NCBI GenBank assembly: GCA_902607475.1
Contig: CACLKH010000009.1
Coordinates: 1 to 36,757 of the forward strand
DNA length: 36,757 nt
Reading direction: 5' to 3'
Source of the DNA: an uncultured Alphaproteobacteria bacterium
GTDB taxonomy: Bacteria > Pseudomonadota > Alphaproteobacteria > GCA-002720895
Below, piece by piece: positions 1 to 8,877 of this stretch (positions within the stretch are counted from its first letter, which is position 1; every line of letters starts with the position of its first letter). The notes beneath the pieces were generated by a model that did no database searches, was not told the DNA's origin, and saw only the letters and a list, made by a program, of their open reading frames with translations. The position numbers and the translations under genes are program-made.

Positions 1-1
1 T

Positions 2-271
2 GGTAATGAGTTATGTTTTAATTTATTAATTTATGATTATGTTAAATCTCCAAATGAATCTAAAAAAAAGAAATATTTAAAATTTTTTTCTTTTATTAAA
101 AATTATAAAATTTTAAAATTCCCTCTTACTGGAAAAGATATTATTAATGTTGGGATTAAAACTGGACCACAAGTTGGTAAAATATTAAAATCTATAGAAG
201 AATGGTGGATTGATAGAGGAACTAAACCATCTAGAAAAGATTGTTTAGAAAAATTAAAAGAATTTAATTAA
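2..271 (+). CDS. cca: CCA tRNA nucleotidyltransferase / poly(A) polymerase family, C-terminal fragment
   Basis: The open frame enters from before base 1 and ends with TAA at 269-271, giving the last 89 residues of a protein. The stretch FPLTGKDIINVG followed by GPQVGKILKSIEEWWI matches the C-terminal tRNA-body-binding region of class II CCA-adding enzymes, where 'L-x-G-x-D-(hydrophobic) ... GP-x-(V/I)-G-x-x-L ... WW' is typical. The family repairs or completes the 3'-CCA end of tRNAs in the cytoplasm. The catalytic head domain lies outside the window, so the choice between CCA-adding and poly(A)-adding activity cannot be made here. The stop overlaps the stop of convergent hemF by 4 nt (shared TTAA). 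Confidence 0.82.
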   Translation, partial: GNELCFNLLIYDYVKSPNESKKKKYLKFFSFIKNYKILKFPLTGKDIINVGIKTGPQVGKILKSIEEWWIDRGTKPSRKDCLEKLKEFN

Positions 272-1122
272 ATCCATTTTACTGTTGGGGGCATAGACAT
301 TAGTATTGCCTCTATATTACCACCTGTTTTTAGTCCAAACTGCGTTCCCCTGTCATATAGTAAATTAAATTCAGCATATCTTCCTCTTTTAATTAGTAAT
401 TTTTCTCTATCATTCTTTGTCCATGATTTTTTTATGTTATTTTTAATAATTCTCGGGTAGGTTTCTAAAAAACATTTACCAATATTTTTTGTAAATTCAA
501 AATCTTCCTCCCATTTATTTGTATTAATGTAGTCAAAGAAAATTCCACCAGCACCTCTAGTTTCTTTTCTATGTTTTAAATAAAAATATTCATCACACCA
601 TTTTTTAAATTTTGGATAGTATTTTTTGTTATGTATAGAACAGGTTTTTTTTAATGAATTATGGAAAAAATTAATATTTTTTTTATCTGGCATTGTCGGT
701 GTTATATCTGTACCACCACCAAACCAGGATTTTGAAGTTATAATATGCCTAGTATTGAAATGAGCAGCTGTTATAAAAGGAGAATGTAAATGTGCAACAA
801 GGGAAATGCCACTTGCCCAAAATTTAGGACTTTTCTTACATCCAGGTATTTGTTTTCTAAATTCTTTTGAAAAATTTCCGTAAACTGTTGATATATTTAC
901 TCCAACTTTTTCAAAAATTCTTCCTTTCATAGTAGAAATTTCCCCACCTCCTCCTTTGTTATTTTTTAATCTTTTCCACTTTTTTTTGCTAAACTTTCCT
1001 GGTCTTTCCTTAATTAATTTATGTTGAAATTGAATTTCAATTTCTTCAAAGGATTTACAAATTTGATTTCTAAGTGTTTTAAACCAGTCTTCTACTTGCT
1101 GTTTATTTTTATTAGTAAGCAT
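268..1122 (-). CDS. hemF: Aerobic (oxygen-dependent) coproporphyrinogen III oxidase
   Basis: 284 residues, normal for HemF. The enzyme oxidatively decarboxylates coproporphyrinogen III to protoporphyrinogen IX with O2 during haem synthesis in the cytoplasm. Family signatures are seen in order: GGGGEISTMKGRIFEKVGVN (about residues 57-76), SGISLVAHLHSP, SWFGGGTDITP, CDEYFYLKHRKETRGAGGIF, and near the C-terminus KRGRYAEFNLLYDRGTQFGL then ILMSMPP. The start is an ATG at 1120-1122. It is convergent with the cca fragment, sharing a TTAA stop overlap, and divergent from petA across 106 bp. Haem supply next to a cytochrome operon is functionally sensible, but I see no direct sign of co-regulation. 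Confidence 0.97.
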   Translation of the reverse strand: MLTNKNKQQVEDWFKTLRNQICKSFEEIEIQFQHKLIKERPGKFSKKKWKRLKNNKGGGGEISTMKGRIFEKVGVNISTVYGNFSKEFRKQIPGCKKSPKFWASGISLVAHLHSPFITAAHFNTRHIITSKSWFGGGTDITPTMPDKKNINFFHNSLKKTCSIHNKKYYPKFKKWCDEYFYLKHRKETRGAGGIFFDYINTNKWEEDFEFTKNIGKCFLETYPRIIKNNIKKSWTKNDREKLLIKRGRYAEFNLLYDRGTQFGLKTGGNIEAILMSMPPTVKWI

Positions 1123-1228
1123 TATTTTAATAAATTTCTAAACTTAGAATTGATTAATTAAAAAAAAGAAATATTTTACATTATTATTACTTATTATTTA
1201 ATATTGAAACATTCTATATTAAAATTAA

Positions 1229-1771
1229 TTGATTAATAAAAATAAAATATTCAAATTAAAAAAAGATAGAAGAAGTTTTTTAAAATTAACAACAACTTCT
1301 ATGGCTACCATAGGTTCAGCCTTTGCAGTATGGCCGTTTATTGATTCAATGAATCCATCTGCTGATGTTTTAGCTTTAGGTATAAAAGAGTTTGATTTAT
1401 CAAATATTGAAGAAGGTTTTTCAAAAACTTTCAAATGGAGAGGAAAACCTATTTTTATTAAACACAGAACAAAACAAGAAATTAATGAGGCAAGAAAAGT
1501 AAATTTAAGTAAGCTTAAAGACCCACAAAAAGATGAAGATAGAGTTATAAAACCCGAATGGTTAATAGTAGTAGGGGTCTGTAGTCATTTAGGATGTATT
1601 CCATTAGGACAAAAAAAATCTGATACAAGAGGTGATTTTAATGGATGGTTTTGCCCTTGCCATGGGTCACATTATGATACATCTGGTAGAGTGAGAAAAG
1701 GACCAGCACCAAAAAATTTAAAAGTTCCAAAATATAAATTTATTAATGAAAATAAAATAAAAATAGGGTAG
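1229..1771 (+). CDS. petA: Ubiquinol-cytochrome c reductase, Rieske iron-sulfur subunit
   Basis: 180 residues. It carries electrons from ubiquinol to cytochrome c1 in complex III at the periplasmic face. The N-terminus has a twin-arginine motif, DRRSFLKL (Arg14-Arg15), followed by a hydrophobic segment at about 25-40 that is probably retained as the anchor. The 2Fe-2S site is complete: CSHLGC (Cys118, His120, disulfide Cys123) and CPCHGSH (Cys142, disulfide Cys144, His145). The start is TTG at 1229. The preceding in-frame codon is a stop (TAA 1226-1228) and the first ATG would delete the twin-arginine signal, so TTG is the best choice. It is the first gene of a run in which petB begins on the next base. 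Confidence 0.97.
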   Translation: MINKNKIFKLKKDRRSFLKLTTTSMATIGSAFAVWPFIDSMNPSADVLALGIKEFDLSNIEEGFSKTFKWRGKPIFIKHRTKQEINEARKVNLSKLKDPQKDEDRVIKPEWLIVVGVCSHLGCIPLGQKKSDTRGDFNGWFCPCHGSHYDTSGRVRKGPAPKNLKVPKYKFINENKIKIG

Positions 1772-2992
1772 ATGGCAAAAAAATTTAAAAATAAAACTTT
1801 AGCATGGTTAGATTACAGACTTCCAATTTTTAGTGTATTAAGAGAAGCTTTAGTTGATCACCCAACTCCAAGAAATTTAAATTATTGGTGGAACTTTGGT
1901 TCATTAGCAGGAATTATTTTAGTAATTATGATTGTATCCGGATTATTACTATCAATGCATTACGTTGCACATGTAGATTTAGCGTTCGATAGTGTGGAAC
2001 ATATTATGAGAGATGTTAACTATGGATGGTTAATAAGATACATTCATAGCGTTGGAGCATCTATGTTTTTTTTAATAGTTTATATTCACATCTCTAGAGG
2101 ATTGTATTATGGGTCTTATAAATCCCCGAGAGAAGTTTTGTGGTGGTTAGGTATTATAATTTTTCTTTTAATGATTGCTGCTGCTTTTTTAGGATATACG
2201 CTTCCTTGGGGGCAAATGAGTTTTTGGGGTGCAACTGTAATAACTAATTTGTTTTCTGCAATTCCTCTAGTTGGTGATAGTATAGTTACTTGGTTATGGG
2301 GAGGATTTTCGGTTGATAATCCAACTTTAAATAGATTTTATTCACTACATTTTTTAATACCATTTATTATTGTTGGGGTTGTTTTTTTGCATATTGTTGC
2401 GTTGCACAAATTTGGCTCAAATAATCCAACAGGTATTGATCTTACTTTAAAACAAGAAAAAATACCGTTTCATCCATATTATACAATCAAAGATTTTTTT
2501 GGGTTTGGAGTTTTTTTTATTATATTTGGAATTTTTATTTTTTTTCTTCCAAACTCATTAGGCCATCCTGTTAATTATATTCCTGCTGATCCATTGGTTA
2601 CACCAGAACACATAGTTCCAGAATGGTATTTTTTGCCTTTCTATGCAATCTTAAGAGCAATCCCATTTAAATTATTAGGTGTCCTTGCAATGCTAGGATC
2701 AATTTTAATTTTATTTGTTTTACCATGGCTAGATACTTGTAAAGTTAGAAGTTGCAGATTTAGACCTATATATAAACAATTTTATTGGATATTTATTTTT
2801 AATTTTATTGTTCTAGGTTGGGTTGGTTCAAAAGTTCCAGAAGGTCATTATTTAATTATAAGTAGAATTTGTACCGCATATTATTTTGTTCATTTTTTGA
2901 TTATTTTACCAGTTCTTGGAATGTTTGAAAAAACTTTACCTGTTCCGTTAAATATTTTTAAAAACCCAAGGGTAAAAAAAAAATATAAATAA
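1772..2992 (+). CDS. petB: Ubiquinol-cytochrome c reductase, cytochrome b subunit
   Basis: 406 residues, the full-length proteobacterial or mitochondrial type that fuses the b6-like and subunit IV-like halves. This integral inner-membrane subunit carries haems bL and bH and both quinone sites. The four haem-ligand histidines fall at His92, His106, His193 and His207, in [23 protein letters not shown] and FLHIVALH. The Qo-site PEWY motif is at 283-286, and [13 protein letters not shown] is the conserved cd-helix region. Eight hydrophobic segments are visible. It starts with ATG directly after the petA stop and its stop directly precedes petC, indicating translational coupling. Confidence 0.98.
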   Translation: MAKKFKNKTLAWLDYRLPIFSVLREALVDHPTPRNLNYWWNFGSLAGIILVIMIVSGLLLSMHYVAHVDLAFDSVEHIMRDVNYGWLIRYIHSVGASMFFLIVYIHISRGLYYGSYKSPREVLWWLGIIIFLLMIAAAFLGYTLPWGQMSFWGATVITNLFSAIPLVGDSIVTWLWGGFSVDNPTLNRFYSLHFLIPFIIVGVVFLHIVALHKFGSNNPTGIDLTLKQEKIPFHPYYTIKDFFGFGVFFIIFGIFIFFLPNSLGHPVNYIPADPLVTPEHIVPEWYFLPFYAILRAIPFKLLGVLAMLGSILILFVLPWLDTCKVRSCRFRPIYKQFYWIFIFNFIVLGWVGSKVPEGHYLIISRICTAYYFVHFLIILPVLGMFEKTLPVPLNIFKNPRVKKKYK

Positions 2993-3754
2993 ATGATAAA
3001 AAAAATTTTTTTTATAATATTTTCTTTTTTCTTTTTAATAACAAGTTTATTTGCCGAAGAAAAAATGCTTTTAAAAAAACAGAACTGGAGTTTTGAAGGT
3101 GTATTTGGACGATATGATAATTCAACTTTGCAAAGAGGGTTACAAGTTTATCAAGAAGTATGTTCAGCATGTCATGGAATGAAGAGGCTTCGTTTTAGAG
3201 AATTAAATGATCTTGGATTTACAAATGATCAAATTGAACAATATGCGAAAACTTTTGAAATTTTAGATGGGCCAAACGAATTAGGAGAAATGTTTATGCG
3301 TCCTGGTGAACCTAGTGATACTTTTGTATCCCCATATAAAAATAAAGAGGAAGCTAAAGCAACTTTTAACGGAGCATACCCGCCAGATTTATCATTATTA
3401 ACAAAAACAATGAAGAATGGCCCTGATTATATTTATTCTTTATTAACTGGATATGAAGAAAATTCACCCCAAGACTTTGAATTAACTGATGGACTTTATT
3501 ATAATCCTTATCACGATGGAAAAGTAATTGCAATGCCTCCACCACTTTATGATAATGTGATTGAATACATTGATGGCACAAATGCTAGTTTACATCAGCT
3601 TTCTTTTGATATAGTACATTTTTTAAATTGGGCAGCAGAACCAACATTGCAAGAAAGAAAATCTTTAGGCTTAAAAGTTCTACTATTCTTAATTGTTCTT
3701 ACTTTACTTCTTTACGTTACAATGAAAGAAATATGGTCATGGATTGAAAAATAA
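2993..3754 (+). CDS. petC: Ubiquinol-cytochrome c reductase, cytochrome c1 subunit
   Basis: 253 residues. This is the membrane-anchored c-type cytochrome that passes electrons from the Rieske protein to soluble cytochrome c. A Sec signal peptide covers residues 1-21 (hydrophobic core and an LFA cleavage-like end). The haem-attachment motif is Cys57-Ser-Ala-Cys60-His61 in CSACHGMKRLRFREL. Met181 in AMPPPLYD is the probable axial ligand. A C-terminal transmembrane anchor lies at about 227-244, followed by a short cytoplasmic tail. It starts with ATG on the base after the petB stop and mtnP begins on the base after its own stop, so the respiratory and salvage genes may share one transcript. Confidence 0.97.
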   Translation: MIKKIFFIIFSFFFLITSLFAEEKMLLKKQNWSFEGVFGRYDNSTLQRGLQVYQEVCSACHGMKRLRFRELNDLGFTNDQIEQYAKTFEILDGPNELGEMFMRPGEPSDTFVSPYKNKEEAKATFNGAYPPDLSLLTKTMKNGPDYIYSLLTGYEENSPQDFELTDGLYYNPYHDGKVIAMPPPLYDNVIEYIDGTNASLHQLSFDIVHFLNWAAEPTLQERKSLGLKVLLFLIVLTLLLYVTMKEIWSWIEK

Positions 3755-4636
3755 ATGAAAAATTTTTTTTTATTAGCTTTTATTGGTGGAAGTGGTATCT
3801 ATCAGATTGAAGAATTAAGAAATCAAAAATGGATTAAAGTAAGTACACCTTGGGGCTCCCCATCTGATAAAATTTTAACTGGAAGAGTTGGTGGTAATAA
3901 AGTTTTATTTTTACCTAGGCATGGAAGATCTCATGTATATAATCCAAGTGAAATAAATTATCGAGCAAATATTTATGCATTAAAAAAATTAGGCGCTACG
4001 GACATAATATCACTTTCTGCTTGTGGTTCTTTAAAGAAAACTTTATCACCAGGCACTTTTGTACTTGTAGATCAATTTATAGATAAAACTATTTTAAGAA
4101 AAAAAACATTTTTTGAGGAAGGAATAGTCGCGCATGTTCCAATGGCTAATCCAACAAGTAGACTTATACGAAATGCATGTGTAGAAGTATTAAAAAAATT
4201 AAAAATAAAACATCAAAATAAAGGAACGTATATTGCAATGGAAGGTCCACAATTTTCAACAAAAGCGGAATCCGAAATTTACAGAAAACAAAAAATAGAT
4301 GTGATAGGTATGACTAATATGCCAGAAGCAAAATTAGCAAGAGAAGCGGAAATAAGATATGCAACAGTAGCAATGGTTACAGATTATGATTGTTGGTATA
4401 GTAAGCACGATGAGGTTGATGTGGAACAAATAATTAAAACGTTAAATAAAAATTCTAATAATGCTAAATCTTTAGTTAAAAATATTATAAATGTGCTTCC
4501 AAAATATATAAATAAAGAAAAAGATCTTGCTGAAAATATTCTTGATAAATCAATAATAACACAAAAAAAAGATTGGAATAAAAAGACTAAAAAAAAATTA
4601 GATGTAATTTTAAAAAGATATTTGGAGAAGAATTGA
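3755..4636 (+). CDS. mtnP: 5'-methylthioadenosine phosphorylase
   Basis: 293 residues of the purine nucleoside phosphorylase fold. The enzyme cleaves 5'-methylthioadenosine with phosphate to adenine and 5-methylthioribose-1-phosphate, and some family members also act on 5'-deoxyadenosine. Visible motifs are the phosphate-binding loop FIGGSGIYQ (9-17), PRHGRSHVYNPSEINYRANI, MEGPQFSTKAESEIYR and MTNMPEAKLAREAE. VTDYDCW (Asp210, Asp212) is the adenine-selective signature of MTA phosphorylases, as opposed to the Asn-type guanine/hypoxanthine PNPs. About eight residues precede the usual MTAP N-terminus. ATG directly follows the petC stop, and the stop overlaps the TTG of mtnA by 4 nt. Confidence 0.95.
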   Translation: MKNFFLLAFIGGSGIYQIEELRNQKWIKVSTPWGSPSDKILTGRVGGNKVLFLPRHGRSHVYNPSEINYRANIYALKKLGATDIISLSACGSLKKTLSPGTFVLVDQFIDKTILRKKTFFEEGIVAHVPMANPTSRLIRNACVEVLKKLKIKHQNKGTYIAMEGPQFSTKAESEIYRKQKIDVIGMTNMPEAKLAREAEIRYATVAMVTDYDCWYSKHDEVDVEQIIKTLNKNSNNAKSLVKNIINVLPKYINKEKDLAENILDKSIITQKKDWNKKTKKKLDVILKRYLEKN

Positions 4637-5715
4637 AAGTTAAAGGAAAAAACTATAAATCAATCTGGCTAGACAAAAAAAAATCAATAGTAGTTGTAAT
4701 TGATCAACGACAATTACCACACCATTTTAAACTTTTATACTTAAAAAATATAAAAGAAATAAAAAAAGCTATCAAAGACATGGTTGTAAGAGGAGCGCCT
4801 CTTATAGGTGTAACAGCAGCATATGGAATATATTTATCTATGAAAAATAATACAAGTGATAAAAATCTAAATTCATCTGTTAACTTTTTGAAAGATGCTA
4901 GGCCAACAGCAGTTAATTTGTCTTGGGCATTAGAATTTATGAAGAAAAAATTATTAGATGAAAAACCGTCAAATAGAGTTCATGCATCAAAAAAACTTGC
5001 TGAAAAAATTAGTAATAATGATATTAAGTGTTGTAAAAAAATTGCAGAAAATGGATTAAAAATAATTCTTGGAATAAGAAAAAGGAAAAAGAATAAAACT
5101 ATTAATATTTTAACTCATTGTAATGCGGGATGGCTTGCTACAGTTGATTGGGGGACTGCACTATCTCCAATTTTTTTAGCGCATAGAAAAAAAATAAAGA
5201 TTCATGTTTGGGTTGATGAGACCAGACCCAGAAATCAAGGATCATCTTTAACATCATGGGAACTTTTACAAGAAAAAATACCACATACAATAATTACTGA
5301 TAATGCTGGAGGACATATTATGCAACACGGTATGGTAGATATGTGTATAACCGGATCAGATAGAACAACTGCTAATGGCGATGTTTGTAACAAAATAGGA
5401 ACTTATTTAAAAGCGCTTTCAGCGTATGATAACAAAATACCTTTCTACGTTGCTTTACCATCAAACACTATTGATTTAAATTCAAAAAATTATTTAAAAG
5501 ATGTGCCAATTGAAGAAAGAAATTCTGATGAACTAACTCATATAAAGGGCATTAATTCTAAGGGAAAAAATACAAAAATCAGAATAACACCAAAAGGTAG
5601 TAAAGCTAGTAATTATTCATTTGATGTTACTCCTGCAAAATATGTAACTCGTTTAATAACCGAAAAAGGAATTCATAAACCATCAAAAATTGAAATTAAA
5701 AAAATTTTTTCTTGA
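4633..5715 (+). CDS. mtnA: S-methyl-5-thioribose-1-phosphate isomerase
   Basis: 360 residues of the eIF2B-alpha/MtnA fold. The enzyme isomerises methylthioribose-1-phosphate to methylthioribulose-1-phosphate, and also the 5-deoxyribose analogue in organisms that recycle 5'-deoxyadenosine. Seen: VVRGAPLIGVTAAYG (51-65), the catalytic cysteine Cys163 in THCNAGWLAT, ETRPRNQGSSLTSWEL, and the catalytic aspartate Asp243 in ITGSDRTTANGDVCNKIGTY. The start is TTG at 4633, overlapping the mtnP stop as TTGA. A GGAG at 4624-4627, five bases upstream, supports this start. The stop overlaps the next gene in the same TTGA manner. Confidence 0.95.
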   Translation: MKVKGKNYKSIWLDKKKSIVVVIDQRQLPHHFKLLYLKNIKEIKKAIKDMVVRGAPLIGVTAAYGIYLSMKNNTSDKNLNSSVNFLKDARPTAVNLSWALEFMKKKLLDEKPSNRVHASKKLAEKISNNDIKCCKKIAENGLKIILGIRKRKKNKTINILTHCNAGWLATVDWGTALSPIFLAHRKKIKIHVWVDETRPRNQGSSLTSWELLQEKIPHTIITDNAGGHIMQHGMVDMCITGSDRTTANGDVCNKIGTYLKALSAYDNKIPFYVALPSNTIDLNSKNYLKDVPIEERNSDELTHIKGINSKGKNTKIRITPKGSKASNYSFDVTPAKYVTRLITEKGIHKPSKIEIKKIFS

Positions 5716-6353
5716 AAAATATGAATAAAAAAGAATTAGTTAAAACTACTAAATATTTAAATAATAAAAATATAAATCGCGGTTCATCGGGTAATTTAAG
5801 TTACAGAATAAACAACGGCTTTATCATTACACCTTCATCGATTCCAAATGATAAATTAAATGAAAAAAATTGCGTTCAAATGGCTTTTGATGGAACTTAT
5901 AAAAATAAGTTAAAACCCTCTACTGAGTGGAGAATACATAGAGATATATATCTAAAAAGGAAAGATATTTCTGCAATAATACACACTCATCCTACATTTT
6001 CTACAGCTATTGCCTGTATGAATATAAATATACCATCTTTTCATTACATGATTGCAATGGCAGGAGGTAATAATATTAAATGTGCAAAATATGCAACATT
6101 TGGCACTGAGCAACTCTCAAAAAATGTTATAAAAGCATTAGAAAATAGAAATGCATGCTTGATGGCAAATCACGGTTTAATTGTTGGAAGTAAGGATTTA
6201 AAGATTGCTTCAAAATTAACTGAAGAAGTTGAAAATATATCAAAACAATATTTACAAATCTTAAAATCAGGAAAAAAACCGGTACTTTTAAGTAAAAACG
6301 AAATGAAAAAGAATATAAAGAAGATTAAAGATTACAATTATGGAAAAATTTGA
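5712..6353 (+). CDS. Class II aldolase, probable methylthioribulose-1-phosphate / 5-deoxyribulose-1-phosphate aldolase (Ald2-type)
   Basis: 213 residues of the class II aldolase/adducin (FucA-like) family. Seen: SSGNLSYR (25-32), the probable acid/base Glu72 in PSTEWRIHRDIY, zinc ligands His91 and His93 in IIHTHPTFST, and third ligand His154 in MANHGLIVGS. Known from the family: FucA-type aldolases split ketose-1-phosphates to dihydroxyacetone phosphate plus an aldehyde. Its position directly after mtnP and mtnA suggests it acts on methylthioribulose-1-phosphate (and/or 5-deoxyribulose-1-phosphate). The alternative MtnB-type dehydratase belongs to the same superfamily, but no mtnC, mtnD or mtnK-like gene lies nearby. 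TTG 5712 gives a TTGA overlap with mtnA; ATG 5721 is an equally possible start. Confidence 0.8.
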   Translation: MKNMNKKELVKTTKYLNNKNINRGSSGNLSYRINNGFIITPSSIPNDKLNEKNCVQMAFDGTYKNKLKPSTEWRIHRDIYLKRKDISAIIHTHPTFSTAIACMNINIPSFHYMIAMAGGNNIKCAKYATFGTEQLSKNVIKALENRNACLMANHGLIVGSKDLKIASKLTEEVENISKQYLQILKSGKKPVLLSKNEMKKNIKKIKDYNYGKI

Positions 6354-6355
6354 AT

Positions 6356-7453
6356 TTAAACATTGAACAAGAAACGAATTATATCTCCATCTTTAACTAA
6401 ATATTTTTTTCCTTCTTGTCTTGTTTTACCATTTTCCTTTGCTCCTTTTGAGCCGCCATATTTTATATAGTCTTCAAAAGATGTTGTTTCTGCACAAATA
6501 AAACCTTTTTTAAAATCAGTATGTATAACGCTTGATGCATCAAGAGCTATTGAATTTTTTTTTACTGTCCAAGCTCTTGTTTCTTTTTCACCTGTTGTAA
6601 AATATGTAATTAAATTTAGTTTAATATAAGATAATTTTATAATTCTATCTAACCCAGAATTATTCCAACCAAGGGAATCTAAGAATTCTTTTTTTTCAAC
6701 TTCATTTTCTAATTGTGTGATTTGAGACTCTATTTCCGCAGATATAGAAATTATTGTAGATTTATCATCATTTAAATTCTTTTTTATAAGATTTAAATAT
6801 TTATTATCTTCTAATTTTTCTTTTTCGTTAAGATTGCAAATAAATATTTTTGGTTTTATAGATATCAAATTAAAAGTTTTTAAAATTTTTAATTCATCTT
6901 TATTAAAATTTAAATTTTTAAGCGATTTTTCTGATATCAAATTTTTTATTATTTTTTCTAAAATTTGAATTTTTTCTTTGTTTCCTTTATTTTTATCAAG
7001 ATTCTTTTCAATTTTTTTTAATTGTTGTTCTGCGCTAACTAAATCTGATAAAATTAGTTCATCTTCAACTATTTCCATGTCTCTTATAGGATCTAAAGAA
7101 TTTTCGACATGATCAACGTCAGGTTCATCAAAACACCTTATAACATGAAGAATTAAATCTACTTCTTTAATATGTGATAAGAATTTATTTCCCAAACCCT
7201 CTCCTTTTGATGCACCTTTTACTAAACCTGCTATATCAATAAAGTTTAACTGTGTAGGAACTATATTTTTTGAATTTTCAATTTCACCAATCTTAGCGAG
7301 TCTATTATCAGAGACTTCAACTATTGCTTTGTTAGGTTCTATCGTACAAAAAGCATAATTTGATGCTTTAGCATTTTGTGAATTAGTTAAGGCATTAAAT
7401 AACGTTGATTTTCCAACATTTGGTAACCCCACTATTCCACAAGAAAATCCCAT
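6356..7453 (-). CDS. ychF: Redox-regulated ATPase YchF (Obg-like, OLA1 family)
   Basis: 365 residues, the usual YchF length. It is an Obg-family NTPase that prefers ATP, associates with ribosomes and is linked to translation and oxidative-stress responses. Seen: P-loop GLPNVGKST (about 9-17), switch region DIAGLVKGASKGEGLGNKFL, and NLNE in place of the GTP-specifying NKxD motif, as expected for an ATP-preferring YchF. The coiled-coil insertion is lysine/glutamate rich, and the C-terminal TGS domain begins around TTGEKETRAWT and ends with GDIIRFLFNV. The 3' end is 2 nt from the convergent aldolase gene. It follows pth by 1 nt, a common pairing in proteobacteria. Confidence 0.97.
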   Translation of the reverse strand: MGFSCGIVGLPNVGKSTLFNALTNSQNAKASNYAFCTIEPNKAIVEVSDNRLAKIGEIENSKNIVPTQLNFIDIAGLVKGASKGEGLGNKFLSHIKEVDLILHVIRCFDEPDVDHVENSLDPIRDMEIVEDELILSDLVSAEQQLKKIEKNLDKNKGNKEKIQILEKIIKNLISEKSLKNLNFNKDELKILKTFNLISIKPKIFICNLNEKEKLEDNKYLNLIKKNLNDDKSTIISISAEIESQITQLENEVEKKEFLDSLGWNNSGLDRIIKLSYIKLNLITYFTTGEKETRAWTVKKNSIALDASSVIHTDFKKGFICAETTSFEDYIKYGGSKGAKENGKTRQEGKKYLVKDGDIIRFLFNV

Positions 7454-7454
7454 T

Positions 7455-8024
7455 TTATTTTTTTGATAGTTTGTTCATTAGTATAGATATATCATTTACA
7501 TCAGAACTTATTAAATATTGTAAAAATGAAGTTACCCTATTAATAGAAAATATTATTTCTTTTTCTTCTTTTTTTTCAAAGTTTTCTAAAACAAATTTGT
7601 CTATATTTTTATTATTTTTAGGTTTATCAATTCCAATTCTTATTCTTTTATAATTTTTACTTATTACTGCATCAATACTTTTGAGGCCATTATGTCCCGC
7701 ATTTCCTCCTCCAATTTTAATTTTAATTTTTCCTAGTGGTAAATCTATATCATCATGAATTACTAATAAATTTTTTATATTAATTTTATAAAAATCTAAG
7801 AATTTTTTTATAGATACACCTGATAAATTCATAAATTCTTTTGGTTTCAAAGTAAAAATTTTTTCATTGGATAATTGTCCTTCAAATACATCACCAAATT
7901 TATTTTTATTTTTTTTTTTGAAATTGTACTTCTTTACAATCATATCTATTGTCATATGCCCAACATTATGTCTGTTTTTTTTGTATTTTGATCCTGGATT
8001 ACCCAATCCAACTAAAAGATACAT
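7455..8024 (-). CDS. pth: Peptidyl-tRNA hydrolase
   Basis: 189 residues. The enzyme hydrolyses the ester bond of peptidyl-tRNA released prematurely from ribosomes. The Pth signatures are clear: LLVGLGNPGSKYKKNRHNVG near the N-terminus with the catalytic His in RHNVG, the Asp-containing segment IHDDIDLPLGKIKIK, and GGGNAGHNGLKSI. The ATG at 8022-8024 gives the standard N-terminus. It lies between rplY (39 nt upstream) and ychF (1 nt downstream); rplY-pth-ychF is a familiar translation-related cluster. Confidence 0.97.
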   Translation of the reverse strand: MYLLVGLGNPGSKYKKNRHNVGHMTIDMIVKKYNFKKKNKNKFGDVFEGQLSNEKIFTLKPKEFMNLSGVSIKKFLDFYKINIKNLLVIHDDIDLPLGKIKIKIGGGNAGHNGLKSIDAVISKNYKRIRIGIDKPKNNKNIDKFVLENFEKKEEKEIIFSINRVTSFLQYLISSDVNDISILMNKLSKK

Positions 8025-8063
8025 TTTATTTTTTTTAAAAAAATTATTTTAATGATAATAAAT

Positions 8064-8804
8064 TTATTTTTTAGAATCTTCTTCTTTTTTAGATTCAGTT
8101 TCTTTAATTTCTTCTTTATTTTCTTCTGATTTACCTTCTTTACCTTCTTCACCCTCTTTAGTTTCAGTGTCTTCAGCTCCTTCAGCACCTTCTTCTCCTT
8201 CTTCTCCTCCAGTTTCAGGTTTTTCTTCTTCTACAGGCATAATTGTTGGCGCAGCAATAGTTGCTATAGTAAAATCTCTATCAGATATTTGAGGAACAAC
8301 ATCTTCTTCTAATTTTATATCGCTCATATGTATAACTGAACCAATTTCTAAATCTGTTAAATTGGCTTCTAGTTTTTCAGGAATATTTTTAATTTTGCAA
8401 ATCAAATCAACTTCTCTTCTAACAACATTTAAAACACCCCCACTTTTTAAACCAGGGGATTTTTCTTCATTAATAAAAATAATTGGAACAGATATATTTA
8501 TTTTTGATTCATCATTTATTCTTAAAAAATCTATATGTATAGGTTTGTCATTTAAAGGATCAGTTTGAATTTCTCTTGGCAAGACTTTAATTTTCTTTTT
8601 ATTTAATTTCAAACTAAAAACTGTTGAGAAAAAACCAGTTTTTGACAATTCTTTAATAATTTTTGGGTAGTCAATTGCAATATAAGTAGGTTCTTTTTTG
8701 TCTCCATATATAACAGCAGGAATTTTTCCCAAATTTCTCAACTGCTTGCAATTACTTTTACCAGTTTTATCTCTACTAATAATATCTAAATTAACTTCTT
8801 TCAT
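8064..8804 (-). CDS. rplY: 50S ribosomal protein bL25 (Ctc form) with acidic C-terminal tail
   Basis: 246 residues. The N-terminal domain binds 5S rRNA, and a TL5/CTC beta domain follows (about 95-190). Recognisable segments include RDKTGKSNCKQLRNLGKIPA (11-30), VIYGD, the DPLNDKPIHIDFLRI segment, and FINEEKSPGLKSGGVLNVVR. The final 50 or so residues are a low-complexity tail of Glu, Gly, Lys and Asp, beginning after IMPVEEEKPETGG, with no hydrophobic core, so it is probably disordered. Such tails are common in alphaproteobacterial Ctc-type bL25. A 73-bp gap separates it from upstream prs and probably holds its own promoter or 5' UTR. Confidence 0.95.
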   Translation of the reverse strand: MKEVNLDIISRDKTGKSNCKQLRNLGKIPAVIYGDKKEPTYIAIDYPKIIKELSKTGFFSTVFSLKLNKKKIKVLPREIQTDPLNDKPIHIDFLRINDESKINISVPIIFINEEKSPGLKSGGVLNVVRREVDLICKIKNIPEKLEANLTDLEIGSVIHMSDIKLEEDVVPQISDRDFTIATIAAPTIMPVEEEKPETGGEEGEEGAEGAEDTETKEGEEGKEGKSEENKEEIKETESKKEEDSKK

Positions 8805-8877
8805 TTCACAATATTAAGAAAGATAATTAGTTTATAGTTAAATAGATTAGAATTTCAACAATTTAATATAATTTTAT

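Noticed and set aside
1123-1228. A riboswitch or defined promoter upstream of petA
   Set aside because: The 106-bp gap is nearly all A/T with no recognisable aptamer or clear -35/-10 pair; it probably holds divergent promoters but they cannot be placed.
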